A DNA stretch of 64,000 bases from Russula earlei (taxonomy: Eukaryota; Basidiomycota; Agaricomycetes; Russulales; Russulaceae). A program made the translations under genes and the position numbers. Where the stretch lies: the NCBI GenBank assembly GCA_025769875.1, contig JAGFNK010000256.1, positions 1-64,000 on the forward strand. The letters run 5' to 3'. Below the pieces are notes generated by a model, which saw only the letters and a program-made list of their open reading frames with translations, did not search any database and had not been told where the DNA came from. Below, one piece after another: positions 1 to 11,285 of this stretch (position 1 is the first letter of the stretch; each line of letters begins with the position of its first letter).

Positions 1-64
1 GGAGTGATCTAGTCAAGGTGCATACATAACATCTAATTTGTCAATGCCATCTGATCATTATTAG

Positions 65-841
65 AATAATCAAGAATACAAGAAGTACAGGGATAAAGGC
101 TGGCCGCATCGCAGCATCATGAAATCTCTGATGCCATCAAGTGCAAGAGGCCAACATTCATATCGGGGCATGCAGTCAACAGCCCATTTTACTCCCCCTC
201 AGTCATCTGCATCGCTGTCCCCCAATCCCAATTTGTTTGAATGTCAAAGTGGGGACTCCTTGTCATCTCTGGCGCCAGATCGCTCTTCCTCCTCATCCAG
301 TGTCCTTCATTCCAAACGCAAAGTATCTCAGGTCAAGGATGTCGCATCCGAAACATCTTCCTCATTTACCAAAAAACTCAAGTCTGATTCCACGGCAGTT
401 GCTGTCCATGGCATGCAGTCAACCATGGAGAGGTTTGCCGATAACTTCAACTCAACCATGCATGCATTCATTGCTTTGTCCCCACCCCCAATGTCACTGG
501 CACTCCCCCCACTCCCAATGCCGCTGGCACTCCCCTCAAACCCAGCCCCAGCCCCACCTCCAGCCATGCATATGCCACCTTCAAATGACATCATAACTAT
601 CTCGGCACTTCCCGAGACCACCCATCGGTGACTGGCAATTCAACATCTTACCAAGTATATTGAACTGAATGGTGAATGGCTCTCCATGGATGATGTTGTC
701 CCTGTGATCAATATCTTGGGATCTTGTGACATTGTGTGCATAGACAGTTATATTGTGCTTATGACTAATGGGTCAGTGTTGTCACATGAGATTGCACACA
801 ACTACATCAAGGATCTATTGGAGAAGGCCAGGACGTCCTGA
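65..841 (+). pseudogene. Harbinger ORF1 (Myb/SANT-like accessory protein), 5' part missing
   Basis: The frame reads from a probable splice acceptor (TTATTAG, ending at 64) to a TGA at 839-841, with one in-frame TGA at 629-631. The N-terminal residues YRDKGWPHRSIMKSLMPSS resemble the end of the Myb/SANT-like domain of fungal Harbinger ORF1 proteins. A Ser/Pro/Ala-rich linker follows, then a C-terminal helical stretch (EWLSMDDVVPVINIL and on) of the type that ends these proteins. Family members are thought to help bind transposon ends. The internal TGA could be a decayed CGA. Upstream exon(s) would lie before the window. Family assignment rests on residue patterns and on the neighbouring transposase. 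Confidence 0.6.
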
Positions 842-950
842 CTGTAGTTGTACTTCTACAGTAGTCACCCATCACACGCATGTATCGTAATTTGTTGAAT
901 GCCATGAAGTGTTCTTTCATTTTCTGAAAACATGTGGACATGTGTCTGAA

Positions 951-3359
951 CTAAATACCTGCTGCGCGATCCTCAAGTGTTTTCTGATACTGCTCCCACA
1001 TCTCACCTGCAATCCTGTCTTGCCTGATATTTGCTTGCTCCCTCTCATAGCGCGTCACTACCCCTCTTCCCAGTTCACCAGCCACTTCATGATGACCCAT
1101 CTGAGGGTCTACCCTGTCATCAAATACATCGATCTCACTGTGATCATAATGGTGAATAAAATTGTGAAGGGCTGCAAGTGCCGATTGTCAAGACTCACTG
1201 TTGAACTATCCAGTTCAAGAGCGAGGGGTAAGCTTGGAGACGAGTTGATAGATGTCCAAGACGGCATGGGCAAGGAGTAGAGTCCAGAGTAGTAACAGAT
1301 ACCAGAGAGGTACTGTCACTGTGAGAGTTGAACAGTCACGCAGAGAGGAGGCCAGGATAGTCACAAGGGGATGGTCCTTAAAGGAGTATCCCAGGAATAG
1401 AGAGTGCCGTAAACAAATGGACTGTCTGAGGACTGTCTGCTACTTTATTGAGCGCTTATATACTACAAGAGAACTGCTAAATAGAGAACAAGTCATAACC
1501 TTGTTATCAAGCACAATAGAGTGCTGAGTAAGAAGTCGGAGTGCGCTTACTGAGCATGCTCAGTCATGCTCAGTAAGCTGCTGAGTAAGAAGGCTTTTCC
1601 TGATGAGTAAGAGCTTTCATTGTCCATGTGTTTGCTGTTCTAGTGCACATGCAAGCACCTGATTCATTTTCTGTTAGTTAGTTTGGGGCCAGTCATTTGA
1701 GGACTTGTAGTTTGGTTAGGGAATAGTGTTATCTTATAAGGCCCTTATATAGCTCTATTAGGGTCCTTAGAGTCGACCCTAATACTTCTATTAAGGTCCT
1801 TAGTATTGCCTTATAGTTCATTCTATAGTTATTAGAGTTGGTCTAATAACACGTTGTAGAGTCTTTGATACTAGGTTAGTACCCATTGTAGAGCACCTAG
1901 AGTCGTCCTAAAGGGTCCCTAGAAGGGCCCTAATACTGTCCTTTATTGCTAGAAGGGTTGCCAATAAGTGGGGCTTGCTGTATGTCGATTGTGCCGAGAA
2001 TCGCTCGTGTGACAATGCACGCGCGATATTGTGGACACCTCTACTCACCCCTTTTGCTCATGTGAACAGGGTGACACCATAGAGGCTGGGTTTCCTCCTA
2101 TAAGGAAGGGTCCTTCAAGGGCCCTCTCCAGAGAATGGTTCATGACACTGATGGGATGCGCGCTTGAATGTCCATGTTATACTCAGGGGGGTACCGAAGG
2201 ATTTTGAAATGCTGCTTGAAAATCCCAAACATATGCTCTATGATGTTGCGAGCTTGAGCATGGTGCAGATTGAATAATTCCTGGGGTGTGCGTGGCCTAG
2301 GACAAGCGTAAAAATTAGTGAGAAGATGGGAAAGAAAGAGAGAATGCACTGTATGCCAGCATGACCCCACTCAGATAGATGATATCGTACACCTCGATAA
2401 GGAACAAGCAGTGTGTTTGATGAGGCAAAGCCTGCATCAGCGAGATAGTATTTCCCTCTTGGGATGGGGAAATCGGAATGATGGGCATCATGGAAAAGAG
2501 TTGAGTCAGCAGTGGAGCCCTCCCAACCAGTCAAAAGATATGTGAAGTGGAGGTCAAATGAACAAGCAGCAAGGCAGTTCTGTGAGAGAACGCCATTGCG
2601 GTCTCTTGTTGCATCACGCTCTGCAGCAGTGGAGTAACAACCAATGTGGGTGCCGTCAATAGCACCCAGGGCATCCTTGAAAAAGGGAAAAAAATTGGGA
2701 TTCCCTTGGATAAAGGAGTGAGGAGGGGAATTGGCATCAGGAAGCTGTACAAAGGTGGTGTAGAAAGGGGGGGTTGCGAGAACTCCAAATATCTTTTTAA
2801 AATATCTGGATATCCATCAGAAGAGATATAGAAGGAAACCATGGGATACGTACTTTGAGACCGTGCTTGGTGACCACTGAAAACACTCTCCAATATTTGT
2901 TGTTGACAGCCTGGTGGAAGCGGCATAGAGAAATATGGCAACCTGTTCTTCAATTCGGACATGCCGAGATGATGCAACACCAAAGTTGTGGAGAGTCTGC
3001 TGGAGCTTGTGAAACACATGTTTATGGACCCCAAGTTCATTACGGATGCGTTCTGGGTGGCCAGTGAATAGTTCATGGACCCAGGCAAGACCAGTGAGGG
3101 CGGAGGTGTGATATGGAATAGGAGGAGAATGGGGTTTGAGTATTGACAGTATGGCCTGGAAGCCATAAAGGGCATAACCTGTAAAATATAAAATCATTAG
3201 AAGTTGTTGGCGTCGCCATTGTACCTGCTGCAGATACAGCCTCTCCTGATCAAGGTAATCAGCCATAGCATTGACCAGGGGATGGACAGTGACAACTTGA
3301 AATCGGGGGGTAAAAAATCGGCCATGACTCAGAGGGGCATAAAAAGTTTTTGGGCACAT
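951..3359 (-). pseudogene. PIF/Harbinger (HARBI1-like) DDE transposase, interrupted by a solo LTR
   Basis: The predicted exons are 3359-2854, 2805-2350, 2296-2148 and 1180-951. Two introns separate the first three: 2853-2806 (GTACGT...CCAG, 48 bp) and 2349-2297 (GTGCAT...CCTAG, 53 bp, with CTAAT branch-like sequence). Removing these introns and the LTR with one copy of its duplication leaves 1,341 nt, exactly 447 codons, ending at TAG (951-953). Landmarks in order are YHTSALTG and GHPERIRNELGVH near residues 85-110, AIDGTH with the first catalytic Asp, GWEGSTADS with the second, KYYLADAGF, and RNIIEHMFGIFK with the catalytic Glu. I see no other stop or frameshift, so it may have been functional until the LTR inserted. 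The start at 3359 is the first Met of the frame; an earlier exon is possible. Confidence 0.85.
1186..2147 (+). mobile_element. Solo LTR, family A (copy A1)
   Basis: It starts TGTCAAGACT and ends TTCATGACA, and aligns end to end with four other copies. The flanking pentamers are CCGAT (1181-1185) and CTGAT (2148-2152), a 5-bp duplication with one CpG-to-TpG change. A TATA-like TTATATAC stands at about 1454. An inverted repeat at 1546-1577 (CTTACTGAGCATG with CATGCTCAGTAAG) is shared by the family. The short open frames inside are by-products; no internal retroelement genes remain. Confidence 0.92.
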
Positions 3360-3420
3360 CAGTCATTACAACAACAAATATGTGAATTACAGTTAACAGA
3401 CGAAGACAACTGATATTAGT

Positions 3421-3839
3421 TAATCATATGACATGTCACTGTCATCACACCTGTCACACCTGTCACACCGGCTAATCCCAAAATTCAAGTTCCAAGTTCA
3501 AGTTTCAAGAAATCTCAGTTGCTGTATGGGGCCTAGAATAGTGAAGTATTATCAATAAATTTTTAATAATATACTGGAATAATCAAGTGAGGTTTTTCCT
3601 GATGTTACCCTGGCTTTGACCTGGTAAACCCATACCTGGTGGTGGTAGTGGTTCAAGAAACCCCCCTGACGACCTACAGGATACCGGTCTGGGTTCTCCA
3701 ATCCCATCTCCATCTTTAACACCCCAGCGAGAGGAGGGGCGAGACGACTGAGAGGGACGGCCACCGTGCCCGACAGAGGGTAAGCGATGTCTGTTTTGTG
3801 TATCTCCCCCGTCCTCGAAGATGGGACGAGATTCTTTGC
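3421..3839. other. Spacer without recognisable gene
   Basis: There is a triplicated CACACCTGTCA-like run near 3450-3470 and an AT-rich stretch near 3540-3575. I see no coding signal. Confidence 0.4.
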
Positions 3840-5828
3840 AAGAGGGTGTTCCATATACTGAGGCGAGCGATCCAAAAGGCGCGTAGTTAAAAAAAGGACC
3901 CTGGAATGCGAGTCGAACGTGCGCGTGTGGGGTCGAGATAAACTAGAAAAAAAGGAACGAAACCGCTAACAGGGGGGTAGCATGCAAGTAGATTGAGTCA
4001 GAGGAGAGCGGTCATGTAGAAGATTGAAGGAGTGGAATGCAAGGAGGGCGGCAGTGGCGTCGCGCGGGGGCATTCCTATTTTGGGGTTGGGTTGGGTTGT
4101 CCATGGGAGGTAGGCGTGCAGGCGTTGAGACTTCATCTTGCGTGGGCGATCGCGACGGCGGGAGTATGCTATCGACGGGAACAATGAGGGAAGCGGCGGC
4201 GATGATGAGGTGGCTCGCCTTCAACGCGTGATTGCGTGCCCCGACCCGGCGATCCGATCCGATCCGAACGGAGCCTATCACCTGTAAGAATGTGGGAGCG
4301 ATGGAAAGGGCATCTCTTGTTCTTTCTCCTCTTACATTCGGCCTGGGCGGTACGTGACTTGATGATTTTCCCAGTTTTGTTGGGGGGAGGCGTCGTTGAG
4401 TGGAGACGGAGTGTACGACAGATGGAAGCCCAATCCCATCATCCCCGAGCACACGGGAGTCTTGCACCCACCATCTATCAAAGGCAGGCGAGATAAGCAT
4501 GGAACATGGACTACCTCGCGGAGATTACAATATGTTCCTGATCATACCTGGAAATGATGGCACAGAAGAGCGGGATGCTGCCGTCGAGGTAGAAACCATG
4601 CCAGAATGCCAAGATGTGATCGTTCTCTGATAGGTGGCATGCATCGAGATCTATCGTTCGTTCGTGCGTAATTCTGACGGGAACATTATGGAGTCGAATA
4701 ATGTGATGTTGACTCGTGGTGCCCGCATTGGTGTCATCTTGCGGGAATGAGGGCAGGGTGGTAGTGCGGTGACTATGCATGAGGCGGGAAAGCAGTGATC
4801 GTGGATAGGATGGCGGGGCAGAGATGGATGATGCGGTAGCAGTGAGTCGCGATTGATGATTGAGAGAATGACGGGGTCAGGCGAGGCGGCGGTGATGGAT
4901 GTGGATGTGGCGGAGGACCGACGGGTGGGCTTAGACGAGCCACGAGACGGTGGCGGAAGCGAGCGGGTGAACCTGTGGGAGAAACGACGGCCAGACCAAG
5001 ACGAGTGGGGAAAGGGGAACGGACATGATGGACCATCATACTGTAGCCATGACCCCGTGGTGAGTGGGTAATCGCGTGGCATCGAGACGTGTCGACTAAC
5101 AAAGCTGTGCGGGCTCAGCGTAGAAAACATGGCGGCGGGCTATGCGTGTGCGGATACAGCTCTGCTCAGCAACTCGGCACTATGGCTCATGGTGTGTTGC
5201 GGCGTGCTTGGTAGTGGTTGATGTGAACACTGAATGCGAGCCGAGGCAAAATAGGAACTCGGCTGCGCTGGCGAGGTCCTTCGGTTTCGCGGGAAGCAAA
5301 ACTTTGGGTACAGTAAAGGCGAATGATTCGCGCAATTTTGGTGTCTGCCCGCTCAGGCTCGAGGCATATGAGCTGGGTCCGACTGAGCTACCTAATGGTG
5401 ATGGCCTTTTGGCATTTGTCGTGGTCGTGGCCTCGACCGCGAATCGTCTCGGAGATCGAAAGGCTGTTCGTCATCATGACCGTGACCGTCACCAACAGAT
5501 GCTGTGTCTGTACTGTGAAGTGCGCACGCAGGGGTCCGGCATACAACAGCGCTGATGGCCATCATGATCACAATGTGTAGCTAGCACTGTCGACAATCAA
5601 CTTATGTATACAAAACGCAAATACATATTGTCTTTTGTGCCCATACTCAGCAGATCTGAACTCCTGCTGACGCTGCTTTCAATCCTGTAGGCTATGCATC
5701 AACATCAAGCGCGACCATCATGCGAATCATGCGATTCAACGGACGTTTCATGATTACAGCGCTCACCCTCAACCGACAATTTCGGTGATGACAACTGAAT
5801 CCGGACAGAGGGAACTTGCCGTGAGGAG

Positions 5829-5836
5829 TATAAAAA
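5829..5836 (+). promoter_or_regulatory. TATA box of duplicated promoter, copy 1
   Basis: TATAAAAA is followed by a C/T-rich stretch (TTCTACTTTTCTTCGTCATC) typical of fungal start regions. The surrounding 350 bp align with copy 2 at 9440. Confidence 0.5.
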
Positions 5837-5959
5837 GCCAGGCCAGAGAGCCACAGTTAGCTGTACCTCCCAATCGGTACTGGTTACCAACAGTCCTTCT
5901 ACTTTTCTTCGTCATCATCTTGTTCGCCACCTTCCACGACGATCAACCACTGTGGTGAG

Positions 5960-6011
5960 CATTGGAAGTGCGCATTGTTATTATGAGTGAGAACAATGCG
6001 CACTTCCAGTG
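5960..6011 (+). repeat. 20-bp stem hairpin, copy 1
   Basis: Left arm CATTGGAAGTGCGCATTGTT (5960-5979), 12-nt loop, right arm 5992-6011. Nineteen Watson-Crick pairs and one G-U pair. It lies about 130 bp after the TATA box, just after a GTGAGC that could be a splice donor, so it would sit in a first intron or leader. The paralogous hairpin at 9593 has changed in sequence but still pairs. Confidence 0.75.
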
Positions 6012-6130
6012 TTTTTTTCCATATCTTGCGTCGAAGATGGTTTGGCGTCGCTCCGTCGTTTGCCCTTCAAATTTTACTAGATGAGCGCACCTCTTCTGTC
6101 CAACCCTCACGCTGATATTTTACATCGCAG

Positions 6131-6324
6131 AGCGTCCAGAAGCGGAAGTGGGAGCTGAGGTCCACAACGCCGACCCGGTCAACCCGCACGCCAAGGAAGA
6201 CAACTTGGAAGCCGAATGGAACCATGAACGGAGGGACCCGCAGCGGGAGACGCGCCTGGAGCCAGGCTTTACCACCAGGTTCGCGAATGCGCCAGAGGTG
6301 GGACTGGCGGCAATACGGCCGTAA
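6131..6324 (+). pseudogene. Exon-like conserved block, copy 1 (unknown protein)
   Basis: It follows a good acceptor (TTTTACATCGCAG) and is open to TAA at 6322-6324. The peptide begins RPEAEVGAEVHNADP and ends near GFTTRFANAPEVGL. Copy 2 preserves PEAE, NLEA, a D-Q-ET core and GF-TRFA, but needs a 1-bp frame correction. I do not recognise the family. Alternatives are a decayed small host gene or conserved non-coding sequence. Confidence 0.35.
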
Positions 6325-9300
6325 ATGACCATCGGCGGTTATATGTGTGGGCATGAATGCGAGGCTGCGATGGAGGAATGCGCGAGACGGAGAGGCGAGC
6401 GAGAGGAGCGGTGGCGGCACGCGAGATGATAACGAAATTGAGCCGGAGGCTCTGTCGCTTGGTCCAATATGTTATCTGTATCGTCCTCGAATGATAGAGA
6501 CGAGTTTTGTATACCTGGTTGAGTTCCCTATAACTTGGTCGATGAAGCATTGGGTCGAAGTCGGGAAGGTTGGCTGTTGGCTGAAAGAGAGTGGGCGTTC
6601 GCCCGAGGGGAAGTAGACCACGGGAATGGCGAGAACGGGCAAATGTCGATGGCGGGCGCGAGCGAATCTAAGTGAGAGGCGAAGGGGAAGGCCATAGCGG
6701 GAGCCCGGACGAGGGAGAGAGCGAGGCGCGAGGGCCGAGCTCACGAGAGGCGGCGACGGCATGCGAGACGTAGACGCAGGACTAATGATTCGCACACGAA
6801 GAGAGGAAAAAGAGAGCCTGAAGCCCTGCCTAGATTCTGCTACTCGTCTTCAAAGGCTTATATACATGAAAAAACGGGAATACTTCTACGAGTCGGCCGG
6901 TATCATACTGAGAAAAATGAATAGCCTGCATGCGGGTAGTCGAGGAAGGGAGAAAGATGGTCTAGAATACGCGAGACGGCGTGCCCGTTGTTGAAGCTGG
7001 TGTGTGTCAAGGGTGGCGAGGCAATCCAAAAGCCTGAAGCAGGGTAGAAACGTACGTGAAGGAGACGGACTGGAACGCGAGAGGGCGCGCGCGATGACGG
7101 TGACGGGATTGATAAGCCGTTGGCAGCAGGTTGTCTAAGGAAAAAAAAGAAGGAAAAGGTCTAGAATATGGCGCACATACGTAGAGTCGGTTCAGGACGA
7201 AGCGGTATGCACAGAGATAAAACGTCTTTGAATGCGGCTCGAGGAAGACGGGGGTGGCGGGATCGGGCAAGGCCCTTCAGCAGTTTTAGGGGTGTGCCGG
7301 ACTAGAGGATGGAGGTTGCAGGCGCAGGCGTTGAAGCCTCTTCGTCTTGCGTAGGGCGGTCGAGGCAGGAAGCATCGGCGAGAGAAGGCTGCTTTGACGC
7401 GTGGGTGCGCGCTCCAGTCGGATCGAATGTCACCTTAAACGGGTATGGGCATGGGTGGTGGCGTGGTGGCGCTGGGTGAGACCCTTCAGCCGGTTTTTGG
7501 GCTTGCATCAGGTCTGTCGGGTGAGGGTACAGGCACAGGCACTGAGGCATCTTCCACTTGCGTGGGCAGTCGAGGCGGCGAGAGAAGTCAGGGCAGTGAG
7601 GGCGACGAGAGTGTGTTAGTGAGGGAGGGAAGAGGGAGGACCGATATAGCCATCCGATCCGGTCCGAGCTGAATAGATCCAACACTTCTATCGCTGAGCG
7701 TCAACACAGCGAGCGCGGGAGAGCCACTTGAAATCATCTCACGATCATGGCTGAGGATTTGAGATCTGTCACTGAACGCAGGACAGACGTGGTTCGTTAT
7801 CATGGCAAAGTCATGGCAAAGCGAATTTGCCGCTGCCGTGCCACGCGTCGTCGTGCATCACTTGCGATCCGCGATCCGCTCTCAATGCGCTTGACCTCGA
7901 TGGCCTCTAGTCTTCCATGGCCGATCCACCTAGTCGCTCAAGTGTTTGCGTTGCGGGACTGTGATGGCGTATGCCGTCGCTTACAACACGGCACCTAACA
8001 TGACGAAGGGAGGCTGTGTCGGCCGTCACCGTGGCGTGAGTCATTTCGTTTTACAGTGGCTGATAGGTTTTCGTGGCCCAATAATTGCAAGGGAGATGTA
8101 GCTGAGCTCCTAATTTGGCTATTTTACCTCCGCATGCCATGGACCAGCTAGGGAGCTGTTGATGTACAGTACCTGTACATGTTCAAGTCCGTAACTCAAA
8201 CAATTGAGCAACTTGGAAGGGCGTCGATCCAGGTGGTGGTGATCACAAGCGACCGTGACTGCGGAAGACGATATCCGAGCTGTCGAGGGCTCAACGTGAG
8301 ACTCGCATGGAATATTGAACGACGGACGGGGCTCTATTCACTGGCGTGTTTACTGCGTCTCGAACGGAAAGATCAAACCTTTTCAATCACTTCACCTAGG
8401 TATGGGGAAGCCCCCAGGCACGGACCCAAGCGTGTACACGGTACTCCGACGAGAGTGTCATACATTGCGGGCTTACTTTGCCTTCCATGGAAGGTGTGCC
8501 GCGCCCCTCTGTGGGCTTTGAATCCTCACGAGTCTGGGATGGCTTTAAGGTATTGCCAGATTACCGGTAGAAACGTTAGTCATCACTGATCAACTCTATG
8601 GCTCTATGAACACTTTAAAGATAAAAGCGGCGTAGCTGTTCGGCCGATGCGTTCGATGGAATGCCTTGGTCACGCTACGTATCCCCATCAGTCATTAGTG
8701 ATAGTTTGTGAGCGACCCGATCACCCGGTGGCGAAAGCGAGCGGTGAATTTGTGGGAGAAACAACAGCCATGGAGCAGGAGGAACTAAGACAAGAGGGAA
8801 AAGACATGAAATCAATCATGAGCTTGATGCCGTTGTGAATGGGCGGTCGTGTCGCATCGAGACCGTGACGTATCGACTAACAAAGTTGTGCAGGCTCGGC
8901 GTAGAAAGCATGACAGAACAGAACTCTGCTCTGCTCTGCAACTCGCTGGCCAACTATGGGTGGTGGTGGTGATGGTGATGGTGGCTCATTTCGGTAACCG
9001 AGGCCCTTCGGTTCGCGGGAAAACAAAAACTTTGCAGTGAAGGCGAGAGGTCCGCGCAACCTGGTGGTCTGCCCGCTCAGGCTCAAAGCGTGAGCCGGGC
9101 CCAACTGAGTCGGATTCAATCCTACCTGCCAGGCTCGATGGTCTAGTTAGTTTAATCGTACTCGTCCGTCCGCGCGGACGTCACAGATTAGGAGGTCGGA
9201 GATCGAAAAATCGTCGAATCAGGGTTGCTGTGCAAATGGATTGGATCTCCAGTTGCCATCATGAACACAACATAATTAATTATGTACAGTCGATCCGCTT

Positions 9301-9439
9301 AACAGACAGATTTGAACTCCTGAGACTGCTTTCAACCCCGTACGATCATTGCATCAACAAAATTCATGATCCCACTCAGCAGAGGTTTCATGGTTACAGC
9401 GCGCTCACCTGGCCGGCAATTCTGGCGGACAGAGCGGAC

Positions 9440-9447
9440 TATAAAAG
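9440..9447 (+). promoter_or_regulatory. TATA box of duplicated promoter, copy 2
   Basis: TATAAAAG stands at the position homologous to 5829, with C/T-rich sequence and TCATCAACGACTTCGACGAC-type leader after it. Confidence 0.5.
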
Positions 9448-9592
9448 CCCACCCCTAATCCACTTCACTCTAACGTATCCCCCCATCACTGTCGTTTACA
9501 GATTCGTTTCATTCCGACGGTCAAAACTCTGCTCATCAACGACTTCGACGACTTTCATTTCTAATCGACTATGTAATTTACCATCATGGTGG

Positions 9593-9642
9593 ACACAGGA
9601 AGTGCGCATTGTAATTATGAGAACAATGCGCACTTCCTGTGT
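9593..9642 (+). repeat. 20-bp perfect hairpin, copy 2
   Basis: Left arm ACACAGGAAGTGCGCATTGT (9593-9612), 10-nt loop, right arm 9623-9642, all 20 pairs Watson-Crick. A 52-codon ORF beginning at 9586 runs through it, but copy 1 has a stop in that frame, so coding is not conserved while pairing is. Confidence 0.8.
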
Positions 9643-9754
9643 TTTAACTATTTTCTGCCTCGTCGTTGGCGTCGCTGTTGTTCACCACTCGTTCAAGCTT
9701 TACTAGATAGGTCCATCTCTTCAGCTCAACCTTCGAGTTAATTTTATATTGCAG

Positions 9755-9911
9755 AGTGTCCGGAAGCTGAAGCGGAGGCCCACCACGCCGAGCCCAGTAA
9801 ACTCGCACACAACCTGGAAGCCAACCAGAACCATTGGCGGAGACCTGCAGCCGGAGACGCACGTGGAGCTGGGCTTTGTGACCAGGTTTGCAAAGCGCGG
9901 CACACGATCGG
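9755..9911 (+). pseudogene. Exon-like conserved block, copy 2 (unknown protein)
   Basis: It follows acceptor TTTTATATTGCAG and is homologous to 6131-6324. The start reads CPEAEAEAHHAEP-like, then after a 1-bp deletion relative to copy 1 the match moves to the frame reading DLQPETHVELGFVTRFA. Family unknown. Confidence 0.3.
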
Positions 9912-10200
9912 GAATAACACGGTCGGACCCACGTCGGACGACTCAATGAGGCCAGAGTTGCAGGGATTCGAGGGGGGCGGGCAGGGCACGGAATAAGAGT
10001 CTCATGCTGGCGGATGCGAATCGTCGTCATGTGCCGCTTTTCTGGTCTCGTTCCCTTCCCACACATAACTAACCATGTTTGAAGTTTGATGAAAAAAGAA
10101 ATGGTGTGAATGTCTGCCAGTGGTGACTTTCCGTCGAGTGAAGATATGTACATGATTCATCAGGATAAACCTCCCGCGCCAGCGAGAGATGATTAGCACG

Positions 10201-11285
10201 ATTATCCCTCGCTAGCGTCGTTTATCAAAAACCGAAATTATTGCTCACCGGTTTACCCCTCGATAGTTTTATTGACCATTATCTCATGGATAATAATTTT
10301 GGAATTATAATAAATAAATCAAGGTTCTTGTTCTATAATTCTGGATTGGATAGTTCTCATTCACACACAACCATTTTACATTGCCAAACTGAAAACAAGT
10401 AAAAGGAATTGTGTAGATGTACTAGAGCAATAATTTGTCCAACAGAACAATATGAGTGGGTATAATGTCACATTGGTTTGATGGTGTGAGCTTGCTCAGT
10501 TGTTGAATTCTTCAATGTCAAGTACTCACTGCTGGGCCAATATGGGCAGTCAGTAAAGACAAGATAGATGTGCCAGTGCCAGACATTGAATAATTGTCAT
10601 GCTTGCCCCATCCTGGAGTGTGTGAGTGTTTGAGATTGAGTGATGCCAATTGCAGGCAATTGGTAGGCAACTGAGGGATTGCCTTGATTGATGATATATT
10701 TAATGATGTGATCCTACATTACTCATTGATACTGATACTTTACATCTTGTCTCATAGATAGCATGGCTGATGATCAGCCTGATTTACCTTTTGTACACCT
10801 GAATTATCTCCAATTGCTGGCTTGCATAGCTTGCAGGATTAGTTTACTTAAACCATAGTTTACTTAATATATTCCCCTCAGTGATTGCTTACAGCACACA
10901 TGTCACTGAGGTACTATATCACCCTGCACATTCATCACCCCCAGTCATTCATCACTTTTGAAATATCTCACCTCAGAGGCCTTCCAGTGACCTGGTGCTG
11001 TGTACACCATCTAAAATATGATATCTAAAGATGTTCAGCCATTTTCACAATAAGATATTGATTATTGAAGGAGTCCCTTCTGAGGGGGGATTTTGTGCAT
11101 GATGTCACACCTGCCAGTTCCTGCCCAGTGGAGCTTGAAACCATACATGTTTTCATCAGTTGTCAGTCATCAGTTATTTATGCTCCTTGATGTGCCATTG
11201 TTATTGATGGATGGTATGTCAAGGAAAATCCTCTCATTGCTCTCAGGTTCCATGTTATGAACAATGCATGCAAAAGGCCCTTTGC
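10201..11285. other. CpG-poor spacer without recognisable gene
   Basis: Composition changes sharply near 10.2 kb to AT-richer, CpG-depleted sequence. No long ORF or clear repeat is seen. A purine run (CTGAGGGGGGA, about 11080) followed by a TGATGTCAC at 11101 could be the 3' edge of a lost retroelement, giving an alternative start for the LTR that follows. Confidence 0.35.

Larger units (their letters stand above)
1..3420. mobile_element. PIF/Harbinger DNA transposon, two genes, split by a solo LTR
   Basis: A plus-strand accessory ORF1 and a minus-strand DDE transposase lie convergently, their stop codons about 110 bp apart. Elements of this superfamily commonly encode a Myb/SANT-like protein beside the transposase. 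The left end lies outside the window, so terminal inverted repeats and the 3-bp duplication cannot be checked. A 962-bp LTR of family A (1186-2147) sits inside the transposase gene. The right limit is approximate: coding ends near 3359 and I see no convincing terminal repeat after it. Confidence 0.8.
3840..10200. other. CpG-rich, TE-poor island with an old tandem duplication
   Basis: CpG dinucleotides are frequent here, whereas the flanks are depleted. No transposon protein or LTR is recognisable. Block alpha (about 4075-4265) recurs at about 7290-7450 and 7490-7680, sharing CTTGCGTGGGC-like and GATCCGATCCG-like sequence. Block beta (about 5040-6340) recurs at about 8840-9920, about 3.6 kb downstream. 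The order alpha-beta-alpha-alpha-beta suggests tandem duplication of an ancestral locus, then decay. The many short ORFs on both strands are not conserved between copies. Confidence 0.6.

Noticed and set aside
1252..1527. ORF conserved in several LTR A copies (RVEQSRREEARIVTRGWSL...)
   Set aside because: It overlaps the LTR TATA box, and nearly all differences between copies are also silent at the nucleotide level because the LTRs are simply similar. No start context and no known domain.
2531..3175. 214-codon minus-strand ORF inside the Harbinger transposase
   Set aside because: It is out of frame with the DDE motifs; splicing at 2853/2806 gives the recognised protein in another frame.
3440..3480. 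Short repeated CACACCTGTCA units as a CRISPR-like array
   Set aside because: Units are contiguous with no spacers, and the genome is eukaryotic.
4012..4500. Minus-strand ORFs of 100-160 codons in the CpG-rich island
   Set aside because: High GC removes stops. Duplicated copies do not keep the frames, and no domain or splice pattern was recognised.
9586..9744. 52-codon ORF through hairpin copy 2
   Set aside because: The paralogous copy has a stop and no matching ATG; only base-pairing is conserved.
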